Program-made: the position numbers and the translations under genes
Shown: piece by piece, positions 23,330 through 34,317 of the stretch
How the letters are laid out: each line of letters opens with the position of its first letter
How positions within the stretch are numbered: position 1 is the first letter of the stretch
Source: Moringa oleifera
Taxonomy: Eukaryota; Streptophyta; Magnoliopsida; Brassicales; Moringaceae
Direction of reading: 5' to 3'
Length of the DNA: 64,000 bases
Assembly: GCA_021397835.1 (NCBI GenBank)
Contig: JAJFZO010000165.1
Span: 310,001-374,000, forward strand
The notes under the pieces: model-generated
What the model was told of the DNA's origin: nothing
What the model saw: the letters and a program-made list of their open reading frames with translations, nothing else
The model's database searches: none

Positions 23330-24664
23330 TTATTTCTAAGACTTACTATCTGTGTTTTTCTCACTAATTTATTCAATACCGTTTAATATTTTTAATGTTT
23401 TTACTTGTTGAAAATTTTTTAGCCATATGATTAGTGGATAGCATCTATTATTTTCAATTGCCCACTTCTAACAATCAAAGCTTATGTTACAGATTGATCC
23501 TATGTCTGCGGGAGTACAATTTGATAAGGAGTTTATTGTATGCTTCTTAGACTTGCTCTCAGAGCTTATAGAAGGGCTTACCAGTGTGACTGTGTGTTTG
23601 GTATTTACCTTTGTCAAATATCTTGGAAGCGTATTTGCATATTTGTTTGGCTTTCATTTCTCATATTTGATGATGTCACGCTTGATTGCTTCTGTTTATT
23701 ATTGAAACTACATTTGATTTTAGGTGCTCTAAAGTAATAAACGTCAACAAAATTAATTGCTACTATTTCTTACTTTATTATTGTACAGAATAAATCTTGG
23801 TGCTAGTGCCAATCACTAGTCTTTATATTATGTTAGCATTAACTGCCAATCACTAGTCTTAAGGCTTATAGAAGGGCTAGGCACTTTGATGGAGAGTTGG
23901 TATTTACCTTTGTCAAATATCTTAGAAATATATTTGTGTATCTGTCTGGCTTTTATTTCTTGTATTTGATTATTTCAAGCCTAAGTGCTTCTATTTGTCA
24001 TTGGAACTATATTTGAATTTAGGTCTTCTGAAGTAATAAACGTCAATAAAATTTAATGTTACTTTTTCTTACTTTAATATTATACTAAATAAATCTTGTT
24101 GGTAGTGTTAATCGCTAGTCTTTATATTGTGGTAGCACTAACTGCCAAACAGGAAAAGAAATTGTCCTTAATATCCAATGGTAGTAGTTTTCTTAAATGT
24201 GGTTTTATCTCGAGGAGGTAACTCAATTAAGCTCATTCTTTTAACGTGTTCTTGCTGCTGGGCTAGAACTCTAGTGGCCATCCGACTTACGATTCTACTA
24301 GTGGATTTTATGTTGCATCTTTAGCAATTCGTTTTTGTAGAAGTCTTTGGTGATATAAAAACAATTAGTTTTTGGTTAATCTTAAGGTTGTTAATGGGTT
24401 TGGTATTTAGGTTGTTTGCTGAAGGTGCGCTATTGTGCCTCTAACTCCCTGCAATCTTAGGGGGATTATTCTTAGCATATAGCCTCACATTTTAGGAAAA
24501 CTGCTAGATAGACTAATTGAATTTAAAGAGATTTTATCCTATTTGTTGATTCAAACCTTTGTTGCAGGCTTCATAGAGCACATTGAGGGATCCACTTCTG
24601 CAGTGCTGCATTAATGATGCTTCCGATGTTTGGCAAAGTGCTCTTACACTTCTTCAGGACCTTG
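23330..24664 (+). pseudogene. TRN1: transportin module unit 2 (exon A copy 3, partial extra A, exon B copy 3)
   Basis: Exon A copy 3 (23493-23600) is open: [37 protein letters not shown] second, partial exon A end with its following intron lies at 23863-23899 (LIEGLGTLMESW-like), which makes this unit about 330 bases longer than the others. Exon B copy 3 (24568-24664) has lost its glutamine codon to a TAG-like change (SQS to S, stop) and has TAA after the LLLQCC region. The partial copy is what unequal crossing-over between units would leave. Confidence 0.78.
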
Positions 24665-25656
24665 TTATTTCTATAATTTGCTGTCTTTGTTTTCCTCCTT
24701 AATTTGTTCATAACCATATAATATTTTGAAGGTTTTTGCTTGTTGAAAATTTTTTGACAATATGACTAGTGGGTAACATGTATTATTTTGAACTTCCCAT
24801 TACTAACAATGGATGCTTATGTTACAGGTTGATCCTGTGTCTGCAGGGTTGCAATTTGATAAGAAGTTTATTGTATACTCCTTAGACTTGCTCTCAGGGC
24901 TTGGTAGTATGATTGAAAGTTTGGTATTTACCTTTGTCTAATATCTTAAAAATATATTTGCGTATCAATCTGGCTTTTATTTCTTGGATTTACTGATGTC
25001 AAGTGTGAGAGCTTTTGTTTCTCATTGGAATGTCATTTGATTTTGGGTGTTTTGAAGTAATAATCATCAATAAAATTAATTGCTACTTCTTCTTACTTTA
25101 TTATCGTACAGGATAAATCTTGTTGCTGGTGTTAATCACTAGTCTTCATATTGTGGTAGCACTAACTGCCAAACATGAACAAAATTGTGCTTAATGTCCA
25201 GTGATAGTAGTTTTCTTCAATGAAGTTCTATTTGGAGGTAGCAACTCAATTAAGTTCATTCTTTTAATGTCTTTTTGCTGTTGGGTCAGAACTCTTGTAA
25301 CTATCAGACTTACGATTCTGCCAATGGATTTTATGCTGTATCTTTAGCAAATCATTTTAGTGGAACAATTGGTTTTTGGTTGATATGAAGACTGTTAATG
25401 GGATTAGTATCTAGGCTGTTGGCTGAAGGTGCATTACTGTGCCTGTAAATCCTTATAGTCTCGGGGGGATTATTCTCGGTGTTAGCATATAGCCTTACAT
25501 TTTGGGAAGACTGCTAGATAGGTTAATTGAATTTAAAGACATTCTGTCTTATTTGTTGATTTAAACATTTGTTGTAGGCTTCACAGAGCACATTGAGGGA
25601 TTTGCTTCTGTCGTGCTATATTGATGATGTTTTTGATGTCTGGCAAAGTGCGCTTG
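24665..25656 (+). pseudogene. TRN1: transportin module unit 3 (exon A copy 4, exon B copy 4)
   Basis: Exon A copy 4 (24828-24923) reads VDPVSAGLQFDKKFIVYSLD and LLSGLGSMIESL. It lacks the VEG portion through a deletion of about 12 bases, which keeps the frame. Exon B copy 4 (25578-25656) is cut short: after SGKVR the sequence jumps from GCGCTTG to TTTCTTCACTAAT, so the end of the exon and the start of the next intron piece were deleted together. Confidence 0.78.
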
Positions 25657-26698
25657 TTTCTTCACTAATTGGTTCATAACCATCTAATATTTTGAATGTT
25701 TTTACTTGTTGAAAAATTTCTCGTAATATGATTAACGGATAGCATGTATTATTTTGAACTTCCTATTACTGACAATTGATGCTTATGTTACAAGTTGATC
25801 TTGTGTCTGCAGGAGTACAATTTGATAAGGAGTTTATTGTATGCTCCTTACACTTTCTCTTAGGGTTTATAGAAAGGCTTGGCAGTGACTGCGAGTTTGG
25901 TATTTACCTTTGTCAAATATCTTGGAAATATGTTTGCGTATCTGTTTGGCTTTTATTTCTCATATTTGATGTTGTGACGTTTGATTGCTTTTGTTTTTTA
26001 TTGGAACTGCATTTGCTTTTGGGTGCTCTAAAGTAATAAACGTCAACAAAATTAATTGCTACTTTTTTTTTACTTTATTATTGTACAGAATAAATTTTGT
26101 TGCTAGTGCTAATCATTAGTCTTTATATTATGGTAGCACGAACTGCCAATCACTAATCTTTATATTATGGTAGCGCTAACTGTCAAACATAAAAAAATTA
26201 TGCTTAATGTCTAGTGATAGTAGTTTTGCTCAATGAGGTTCTACTTGGAGGGAGCAACTTAATTAAGTGCATTCTTTTAACGTGTTTCTGCTACGGGGCC
26301 AAAACACTTGTAATAGTTAGACTTATGATTCTGCTAGTGGTTTCTATGCTGTGTCCTTAAAAAGCCATTTTCGTAGAATTGTTTGGTGATCTAAAAACAA
26401 CTAACTTTTGGTTGATTTGAAAGCTGTTAATGGATTTGGTATCTAGGTTGTTTGCTGAAGGTGTATTACTTTGCCTTGCAGTCTCTATGGGATTGTTTTC
26501 AATGTTAGCATATGACCTCATATTTTGGGAAGACTGCTAGATAGATTGATTGAATTTAAAGACATTCTTTCCTATTTGTCGATTTAAACCTTTGTTGTAG
26601 GCTTCACAGAGCACATTGAGGGATCTGCTTCTGCAATGCTGTATTGGTGATGCTTCTAATGTCCGGCAAAGTGTTCTTGCATTTCTTGGGGAACTTTG
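25657..26698 (+). pseudogene. TRN1: transportin module unit 4 (exon A copy 5, exon B copy 5)
   Basis: Exon A copy 5 (25794-25899) reads [20 protein letters not shown], but its acceptor CAG has become CAA and the end is shifted (GSDCEFG). Exon B copy 5 (26601-26698) reads [32 protein letters not shown], one of the best preserved in the array, and runs into the module junction GAACTTTG then TTATTTCT. Confidence 0.8.
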
Positions 26699-27715
26699 TT
26701 ATTTCTAAGATTTGCTATCTGTGTTTTCTTCACTAATTTGTTCATAATGATCTAATATTTTGAATGTTTTGCTTGTTGAAAAATTTATGACCATATGATT
26801 AACGGATAAAATGTATTATTTCAACTTCCTACTACTAACAATGGATGCTTATGTTATAGGTTGATCTTGTGTTTGCAAAAGTAAAATTTGATAAGGAGTT
26901 TACTATATGCTCCTTAGACTTCCTCTCATGGGGTTATAGAAGGGCTTGGCAGTGTGATTGAGAGTTTGGTATTTACTTTTGTCAAATATCTTTGAAATAT
27001 ATTTGTGTATCTATGTGGCTTTTATTTCTTGTATTTACTAATGTCAATCGTGAGTGCTTCTGTTTGTCGTTGGAATTGCATTTGATTTTTGAGGCTCTGA
27101 AGTAATAAATGTCAACAAAATTAATTTTTACTTTTTCTCTATTATTATACAAAATCAATCTTGTTACTAGTGGCAATCACTAGTCTTTATATTGTGGTAG
27201 CACTAAGTGTCAAACATGAAAAAAATTGTGCTTAATGTTCAGTGATAGTAGTTTTATTCAATGAGGTTCTATTTAGAGGCAGCAACTCAATTAAGCTCAT
27301 TCTTTTAATGTGTTTCTGTTGCTGGGCCAGAACTCTTATAACTATTAGACTTGTGATTCTACCAGTGGATTTTATGCTGTATCTTTAGCAAGCCATTTTT
27401 ATAGGAGTGCTTAATGATCCAAAAAAGAATTGGTTTTTGGTTGATCTGAGGTTATTAATGGGTTTGGTTTTTAGGCTGTTTGCTGAAGGCATATTACTTT
27501 GCCTATAGCTCCTGGCAGTCTGGGGGTGATTGTTCTCAGTGTTAGCATACATCCTCACATTTCAAGAAGACTACTAGATAAGCTGGATTGAATTTAAAAA
27601 TATTGTCATATTTGTTGATTTAAACCTTTATTGCAGGTTTCACAGAGCACTTTATGGGCTGTATTGATGATGCTTTTGATGTCCAGCAAAGTGCTCTTGC
27701 ACTTCTTGGGACTTG
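26699..27715 (+). pseudogene. TRN1: transportin module unit 5 (exon A copy 6, exon B copy 6)
   Basis: Exon A copy 6 (26860-26968) reads VDLVFAKVKFDKEFTICSLD, then a frameshift near [15 protein letters not shown]. Exon B copy 6 (27637-27715) has an internal deletion that removes the RDLLLQC coding part, joining STL directly to a GCTGTATTGATGAT stretch, and a second small deletion in LLGDL. Confidence 0.78.
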
Positions 27716-28742
27716 TTATTTCTAAGATCTGCTATCTGTGTTTTCCTCACTAATTTGTTCATAATCATCCAATATTTTCCATATTTTTACCATTTGAAAA
27801 TTTTTTGACCATATGATTGGTGGATAGCATGTACTATTTTCAACTTTCCACTACTAACAATAGAAGCTTATGTCACAGGTTGATCCTTTGTCTGCAGGAT
27901 TAAAATTTGATAAGGAGTTTATTGTATGCTCCTTAGACTTGTTCTCAGCGCTTGTAAAAGGGCTTTGCAGTGTGATTGAAGATTGATATTTACTTCTGTC
28001 AAATATCTTGGAAATATATTTGTGTATTTATCTGGCTTTTTTTTCTTATATTTGATGATGTCAAGCGTGAGTGCTTCTGTGTGTCATTGGAACTGCATTT
28101 GATTTTGGGTCCTCTGAAGTAAAGAACGTCAGCAAAATTAATTGTTACTTATTCTTACTTCATTATTGTGTAGAATAAATCTTGTTGGTAGTGTCAGTCA
28201 CTGGTCTTTGTATTTGTATTGTGGTGGCATTAACTGCCAAACATGAAAACTATTGTGCCTAATGTCTTTTAATACTAGTTTTCTTCATTGAGATTCTATC
28301 TGGAGGCAGCAACTTCTGCTGCTGAGCAGAAGTCTAGTAACTTTGAGACTTACAATTCTGCCACATTGGTTTTATGCTGTATCTTTAGCAAGCAATTTAT
28401 ATAGAAATCTTTGGTGATCTAAAAACAATTAGTTTTTTGTTGATCTGAAGGATGTTAATGGGTTTGGTATTTAGGCTATTTACTGAATGTGCATATTTGT
28501 GCTTGTAGCTCCTTGCTGTCTTGGGGCGACTGTTCTCAGGTGTTAACATATAGTGTGACATTTCAAGAAGACTACTTGATAGGTTGATTGAATTTAAAGA
28601 CATTCTATCCTATTTGTTGATTTAAACCTTTGTTGAAGCTTCACTAAGCACATTGAGGGATTTACTTCTGCAATGTTATATTGATGATGCTTCTGATGAT
28701 GTCCAGCAAAGTGCTATTGCACTTCTCGGGGACCTTGCAAGA
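27716..28742 (+). pseudogene. TRN1: transportin module unit 6 (exon A copy 7, exon B copy 7 with complete end)
   Basis: Exon A copy 7 (27879-27985) reads [35 protein letters not shown], then a damaged donor (ATATTTAC). Exon B copy 7 (28638-28742) reads [35 protein letters not shown] and then GTGAGTTA, a normal donor. This is the only B copy that keeps the original exon end. Its acceptor has lost the C of CAG. Confidence 0.82.
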
Positions 28743-28848
28743 GTGAGTTAAACTCATATTCTTTGCAAAAAATTTTGTTATTCGCACATTCTTACCATTA
28801 AATACATATATGTATGTTATAACATGACAAATTTTCTTTTACAATCAT

Positions 28849-29076
28849 GTTTGCCTAGTATATTTACATCATCTCTATCCGAATTCTTTAATGTTACAGC
28901 TAAACAACTGGTAAGAGGACTCTCTTTCATCTTTGGAACCTAATTTATGTTTTTGCACTCGCTGTTTTTAGTTTAGTACTTTCTACATAACACTTGATGT
29001 GTAGGATGCCACTCAACTGAAGGAATCCATTTTTGCCAATAATTGATGTTGGGCTATTGGTGAATTAGCAGTCAAG
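28849..29076 (+). pseudogene. TRN1: transportin-1 remnant, two exons downstream of the array
   Basis: The exon at 28849-28910 reads CLPSIFTSSLSEFFNVTAKQ, L, followed by GTAAGA; the family has VCPVHLHxxLSEFLxxAAKQL here. The exon at 29005-29076 reads DATQLKESIFANN, then TGA (29044-29046) where alanine is expected, then CWAIGELAVK and a GT donor. In transportin-1 these two exons follow exon B, so the gene order is preserved. The next part of the protein (VRQEISPI onward) was not found; AIR9-like exons start about 650 bases later. Confidence 0.83.
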
Positions 29077-29733
29077 GTTGGTTTATTCTTTTATCCAAAC
29101 TCTCTTATATGATCACTAACATGCAGGTTTTGTGTAAACAATTTTCTTGATGTTCATTACTTTAAAAACAGTAGTGCAAATATGTATACGCCATTTGGTA
29201 ATTTGAAAAATTTAAGGTATCCACTGGTTTCTTCAGAAATAATTCAAAAGATATTGCTAATCTAGAAGTAACATTATATGAACTGTGTCTGTAATTGTCT
29301 ATAAATAGCTTAGGCATGAAATTTAGAAATATATTTGACATTAAATTAACATTGTTGGTTCTTTACATTGTGCTTTGATATTGGCTTTGGGGATTGACTT
29401 GTTTGAATGATGGACATTATGTGCATACTTTTTACCTTATTGGTTTTTTGTCCGTATAATGGAAAAGTTATTTCCCTAAAATTAATAGAGAAGTGGTAGC
29501 TAATGTCATGTTTCTCCAAGAGTTTTGTTAATAATTTGAGAAAAGTTAATAATGTGAAACAGATATACTATCCTTAATCTTGAAGTTTGTCATTGATTAC
29601 TGCTTGCTTTGGCATATTTGCTCAAAAAGAAAAAATTTCAAATATTGATATGGATACAATGAAGATAGATGCATATTATCGCTTGTTACAAATTTTTTTA
29701 TCTGTTTCAATTAGTTATAATAGTTTCTTGCAG

Positions 29734-30573
29734 CTGATATTCCTAGTTTTTAGTTTGTTTATCTCGGAGACAATTTGTTATCTACACTTGATGGAGTTGA
29801 GATACTTAAGTGAGTGAAAGTTTATTAGCTCAGGACTTATTCTTACCCTTGTTTTAAAGTTGTTGTCACCATTTTTGTTATTGTTATTTGTTTGAAGATA
29901 TTGAACAACCCTTAAACTGGTAAATTCTTGGCTCTCAATGTATACAATTAGCTTATTTACTCTATTCATAGATTTGCGACAAGTAGCTAAATAGGTGATT
30001 CATACGACTATTTTTTTGCCAAGTTCTTGATTTGAATTTCAATGATTTTAAAGGGCCTTGATTTGAACTGCTTGAGAATTGCAAAGCATTGCAGGTTTAT
30101 GTTTCATATAGTTTCATTTTTCTTGTTCTATTAGTAAGAATGAGAGTTTAGCATCCAATAGGATCTTCATCCACATATCTCTTTTGTAGCAACGGTATCT
30201 TGCTAGAAATCAAATCATCTCATTTGCAAGCCTGATTCAGCTGCCTAACTTGGAGGTGAGGCTTTAAAAGTTTTTCATCCTTTGCTCATTGACAACTTCA
30301 TGCCTTCTTGATTCATTTCAAAACAATTGTTGATTTGGTTTGAATCTGTCTCCCTTTTTTAGTTCCTCTTTATTGCTCAAAATAAATTGAAGTCTCTTTC
30401 AATGGCCAGTCAACCTAGACTATAGGTATTCTTTTTGTTTTAGTTATATGATTGCTTGTCTATTTGTCTTCTAATCATAACTAAATCCATTTATTTATTA
30501 TTTGTTCACAAGTTTTATCTACCAGTAAAAAATATCGACTCCAAAGGGCTTCCCACATCTATTGGTCCTTGAG
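29734..30573 (+). pseudogene. AIR9: AIR9 microtubule-associated protein remnant, leucine-rich repeat exons
   Basis: AIR9 is a large plant protein that binds cortical microtubules and marks the division site. It has leucine-rich repeats followed by A9 repeats. Five exon-like pieces in order match its LRR part. 29734-29810 has LGDNLLSTLDGVEILK. 30021-30094 has VLDLNFNDFKGP, a stop, FELLENCKALQ. 30190-30255 has QRYLARNQIISFASLIQLPN, LE. 30363-30425 has FLFIAQNKLKSLSMASQPRL and then TAG in place of CAG. 30512-30573 has STPKGLPHLLVLE after a frameshift. Most pieces are followed by GT and preceded by AG. Stops and shifts make it a pseudogene. The start of AIR9 (basic and serine-rich region) is absent. 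Confidence 0.8.
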
Positions 30574-32059
30574 GTTAGTATATAAAACACATACTTCTTG
30601 TGGCTCGACCAACCTTAACTCATTTCATTTTCTCTGTTAACTTTTTGAAGTTAGTGTTGCCTCTGCTATTTTCTTGTTTCCTTGCTCTCAGTTGTTGTCA
30701 TTTCTGTTTGTTAACCACACATCACATACCTAATTTGCTATGTGTGCTTTTCTCGCACTAGAACTGGCCTTTATGGTCCATTTCTGTTTGTTCTTTGCTT
30801 AGCAAACTACTTGATTTTACTACCCTTTCATGCTTCACATAGCCTATGGTCTTATGAAAGGAAAAGATCAAGGTATTCAACAGGACATGTTCAAACATAT
30901 ATTGCGAATATTTCAATGCAATTTAGAATAGATTTACATGCATAATAGCAAGTTTGAGATAAGGTACTTATATAAAAAAAAGTTGTAATATTTAGCTCAT
31001 TTTTTGTTTTAAAATGTATTTAATAGTAATGATTAAGTATAACTTTGAGTCATAATTTTGATAGTTAATGGCAGTCAGAATTCTAAATTTGGTATATGCT
31101 GTTACAATCTAAAGCCATAACTAGGCAATCGACCTCTTCGTTCTTTCACTCAATCATCACTATTGGAGCTTTGACTAATGGATTTGGTTAGATATTTAAA
31201 TTATTTGTTTTTTTGTGCATGCTATTTGGTATACACATTTTTATAATAGAACTATTGGAGATGGAATGGTAAGGATGTGTTATTATGGGAGAATATTACT
31301 CTTACCTAGTCTCATCTGTAGTTACAAATATATATTTTGTTTCAATTTTGCCATTACACATTTGCAAGTCGAGAAGTCCTATGCTTAAAATGTCTGATTT
31401 AGAAGCAACATCCATTTTGCTTAGTGGTCCTACTTTAAAGAAATTCTTGATATTTGTATATTTGAATTAGGGAACTTGAATATAGTTTTGGTTTTTTCTT
31501 CAAAACTCTTTCTACTGCCCTTTTCCTAGTGGGATTAAAGTACACTAGCATGATTATATTAAATTTCTTGCTTCAAAATAATTTTAAATTTTTTTTTATT
31601 ATCCTTAGAAGTTAAGTTGTGCCATTGTCCTTATTATCTAATATGAATTTTTCTATTGATCTTTCCTAGATGAGATTGCAACTGCAAAGTGTTATCCTGT
31701 ACATAGCGTTCTGTGCATAAAAAATGATTAGGAGTTTTGCCGTTTAGAGCATGCAACAGTATGCATTTGGTAAATTCACTATCTCTGTTTGCTTTTTGAC
31801 TACGGCTTTAACCAACGGTTCATGTTGACAAAATGCTCTGAGTTACTTGAAATTTTCAACAATGATGTATCTTAATGTTACTTATGATCAATAAAGTTGT
31901 TTTTTTAAAAATGTTTTATGCATCTTGACATTTTTTTTTCAATATACTTCTCTTTGCCTTTAGTGTTAGGATTGAATTTTAAGATGCTACTCAATCTCAT
32001 CAATTACTGACATTGGTAAATGACCCAAAGCAATTTGATTATAACAATGCAATTTACAG

Positions 32060-32110
32060 TAAGATGGAAATCTATCGACTTTAAAAATCGTAAGGGTTCA
32101 AGTATCTCCA
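32060..32110 (+). pseudogene. trnL-UAA: plastid trnL-UAA 3' exon, decayed copy
   Basis: GACTTTAAAAATCGTAAGGG then TTCAAGTATCTCC matches the 3' exon of plastid trnL-UAA. About six bases of the acceptor stem (the CCCTCT region) are missing and a G-to-A change is present. Part of the group I intron precedes it. The 5' exon is absent, so no tRNA can be made. Confidence 0.75.
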
Positions 32111-32476
32111 AAAAAGTATGTTTGACACCCTACCTATTTATTTATCTTTATCCTACGCTTTCTTTTTTTAGTTATTCAAAATTCATTAACTTTTTGATTC
32201 ATCCTACTCTTTTAAATATGTATTCGCGTAGAATTTGTTTTTTCTTATTACAAGTCTTGTGGTATATACGATAGACATACAAATGAACATTCTTAAGCAA
32301 GGAATACCTATCAAAATGATTCACAATCCATATCATTATTCATACTTAAACTTACCAAGTCTTCTTTTTGAAGATCCAAAAAGTTCTTGGTCCAGACTTT
32401 CAATTCAATACTTTTTTTGTTTTGATTGACATACACCCAAGTCATCTAGTAAAATGAGGATGATACTTTAGTAATG

Positions 32477-32548
32477 GTCAGGATAGCTCATTGGTCGAGC
32501 AGAGGATTGAAAATCCTCATGTCACCAGTTCAAATCTGGTTCCTGGCA
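32477..32548 (+). pseudogene. trnF-GAA: plastid trnF-GAA, decayed copy
   Basis: A 72-base cloverleaf-like sequence from GTCAGGATAGCTCATTGG to CCTGGCA has anticodon GAA in the expected place (GATTGAAAATC). The plastid gene is 73 bases; one base is missing from the D-loop, and several G-to-A or C-to-T changes are present. The T-arm GTTCAAATC is intact. It is in nuclear DNA, so expression as plastid tRNA is not expected. Confidence 0.82.
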
Positions 32549-33984
32549 TAGGATTAATTTGTATGAGTCTTTATTCTATAAATTAATTGATATTGGATTG
32601 ATCATAATAGATACTTATCAATCTAAGTATCTAGAAATAGACCCTTTTTTTAGATGAGTGAAAAGTATAACATATAAAGTATGTGTATGTAGTAAAAGAC
32701 AAAATTCAATTATCCTTCCTCGTTTCTTCTTTTTTGTTTGTGGCTCCTCTCGTTCAACAAGAATGTTCCACATTAGAGTAATAAATTTATTATTCATGGA
32801 AATGATTTAATTCGATGCCTAAAATTTAAATAGACCCGACTTTTGGCTTCCTAGTTGAGCAATGGAAGGATCATTTGCCTTCTGACTATCTGCTCAAAGG
32901 AGCTTCCATTGATCAACCCTTTGAAGAAGACTCTTGTTGTTGTCACTTTTTATTCATGATATTTTAATTTCTTTTCAATATGTTATTCAAGTTTATCCTT
33001 TGTTTGTCTTTGATGTGCAAGGAATGCCTGAAATTGTGTTTAAGAATGATAGAAACTTGAGTTTCACCTCAAATCTTTTTGCCGTACATATAGTTTCTAT
33101 TATTTGTTTGAGGAATTCTATATATAATTTGGAAAAATTATTGCTAAAATGCTGCATATGCTACTTGAAAAACATCATCTATTTATCAGCATATAATTGG
33201 GTTCCTTAATCAACATTCCTGAACTTTAATCAAAGGAAATTTTTGGAAAGTTTGGCAAGAAATTGAGGAAAAGAGGAGAATGTTTGTAGAACACTTGTGA
33301 ACAGCAGTTAAATAAAATAAATATAGCACGACTGGTAAGAATGAACAAAATAAATGCTTATCTTAAAATCACTTTCCTCATCTTTTAGGACTTACAGGAA
33401 TTAGAATGTTTACACTCAGATCCCTATAACCACCGAAATATGAAACAATTGCATCCACTTTTATCTTCATGGGTATGGACTTTTATTTAAACATATCTCA
33501 AAATAAATTGTATTTCTTTATTATTATTTTCCTTTTTATACTTATTGATAAATTGAGGTGCTTTCCTGAACCTGAGCTGACAAGGAGAGTATATTTGCAT
33601 TGAATGGGTTGGGGCTGCCATATGTGAATCATATCAAGGAACTATTTCTTATCTTCTTTGTCTTTGTCAAATTTATGTTATCTTTCATTTTTTGTTTTGC
33701 TTGAGTGTTTGTGTTACTTTTGCATGTGTCTCTGTGGATACGTGTACATGTCGTTATGTGTCTCTATATGCTTGCGGTTTGTGTTTGCCTTTTTGATTTA
33801 ATTAAGTATACCAATTATTTGTTTTGGTATTATCTTATTAAAATTTAAGGGACAGTTTTTATCAAGTCTCACAATCAATATGTATTTTTCTTTGTAACTG
33901 TTTGAACATTCTCTATTTCTAATCTTTTTAAACCCTTAAAAATGATGATAATGGATGAAAAAAGGATTATGTTGCCTAGTGGCA

Positions 33985-34121
33985 ACTCCTCCATCTATCA
34001 GTAATGTCCAAATTATTGGAGATGCCATTAAAGAAAGTATTATCAAAGGATTTGGAGAGTATTTTGGAGGTAGAGAGGGCCTTAGCAAGTTTGAGTGGTT
34101 ACATGAGAATATGGAAACTGG
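33985..34121 (+). pseudogene. AIR9: AIR9 remnant, one A9 repeat
   Basis: The frame reads PPSISNVQIIGDAIKESIIK, GFGEYFGGREGLSKFEWLHE and NMETG, then GTTAG. It matches an A9 repeat, whose signature is an SNVxIIGD strand, an YFGGREGxSKFEW turn and an ENxETG end. It is open over the whole piece. AIR9 normally carries about a dozen such repeats; here only one is clear, so most of the gene has been lost. Confidence 0.8.
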
Positions 34122-34317
34122 GTTAGTGTAACTTTGTTTTTTGCAGTTCATTATATGCTCTAATATTTATTCATCATGTGCCTTTTAAGATGATATTGGT
34201 TTTATTTATATTTTGTTAGCTAAACTTATGACATGCTTTTACATCATAGATTAAATATTTTTTTTTAGAAATAATTAACTAGTACTATATCCATTGGTTC
34301 TTTAAAAGTTTCATTTT

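Larger units (their letters stand above)
22171..28742 (+). repeat. TRN1: tandem array of a two-exon transportin-1 module, period about 1.0 kb
   Basis: The same order recurs: intron piece starting TTATTTCTAAGATTTGC, acceptor, exon A ([20 protein letters not shown] plus [16 protein letters not shown]), intron starting GTATTTACCTTTGTC, acceptor, exon B ([20 protein letters not shown] plus [12 protein letters not shown]). Exon A starts near 22456, 23493, 24828, 25794, 26860 and 27879. Exon B starts near 22197, 23233, 24568, 25578, 26601, 27637 and 28638. Distances between B copies are about 1.04, 1.34, 1.01, 1.02, 1.04 and 1.00 kb. Introns are duplicated too, so this is a genomic DNA amplification, not retroposition. 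Copies carry different stops, splice-site losses and small deletions. Only the last B copy continues into the normal exon end and donor. The array lies on one strand, directly before the next two transportin exons. Confidence 0.88.
31990..32835 (+). other. small plastid insertion (NUPT) with trnL 3' exon to trnF spacer
   Basis: The segment contains the end of plastid trnL-UAA, the trnL-trnF intergenic spacer and trnF-GAA in plastid order. The stretches used by the universal trnL-trnF primers are recognisable (GGTTCAAGT at 32096 on, GTCACCAGTTCAAAT at 32521 on). The left limit lies in trnL intron sequence near 32000. The right limit in the spacer after trnF is uncertain. It interrupts the AIR9 remnant. 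Confidence 0.75.
31367..32955 (+). pseudogene. AIR9: AIR9 remnant, exons between LRR and A9 repeats (split by a plastid insert)
   Basis: 31367-31449 reads SRSPMLKMSDLEATSILLSG and PTLKKF. 31671-31760 reads DEIATAKCYPVHSVLCIKND, a TAG at 31729-31731 where tryptophan is expected, then EFCRLEHAT. 32839-32955 reads TFGFLVEQWKDHLPSDYLLK then GASIDQPFEEDSCCCHF. These are consecutive segments of AIR9 after its LRR region. Between the second and third piece lies about 0.85 kb of plastid DNA with trnL and trnF parts, so the insert landed in what was an AIR9 intron. The TAG fits a single G-to-A change. Confidence 0.8.
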
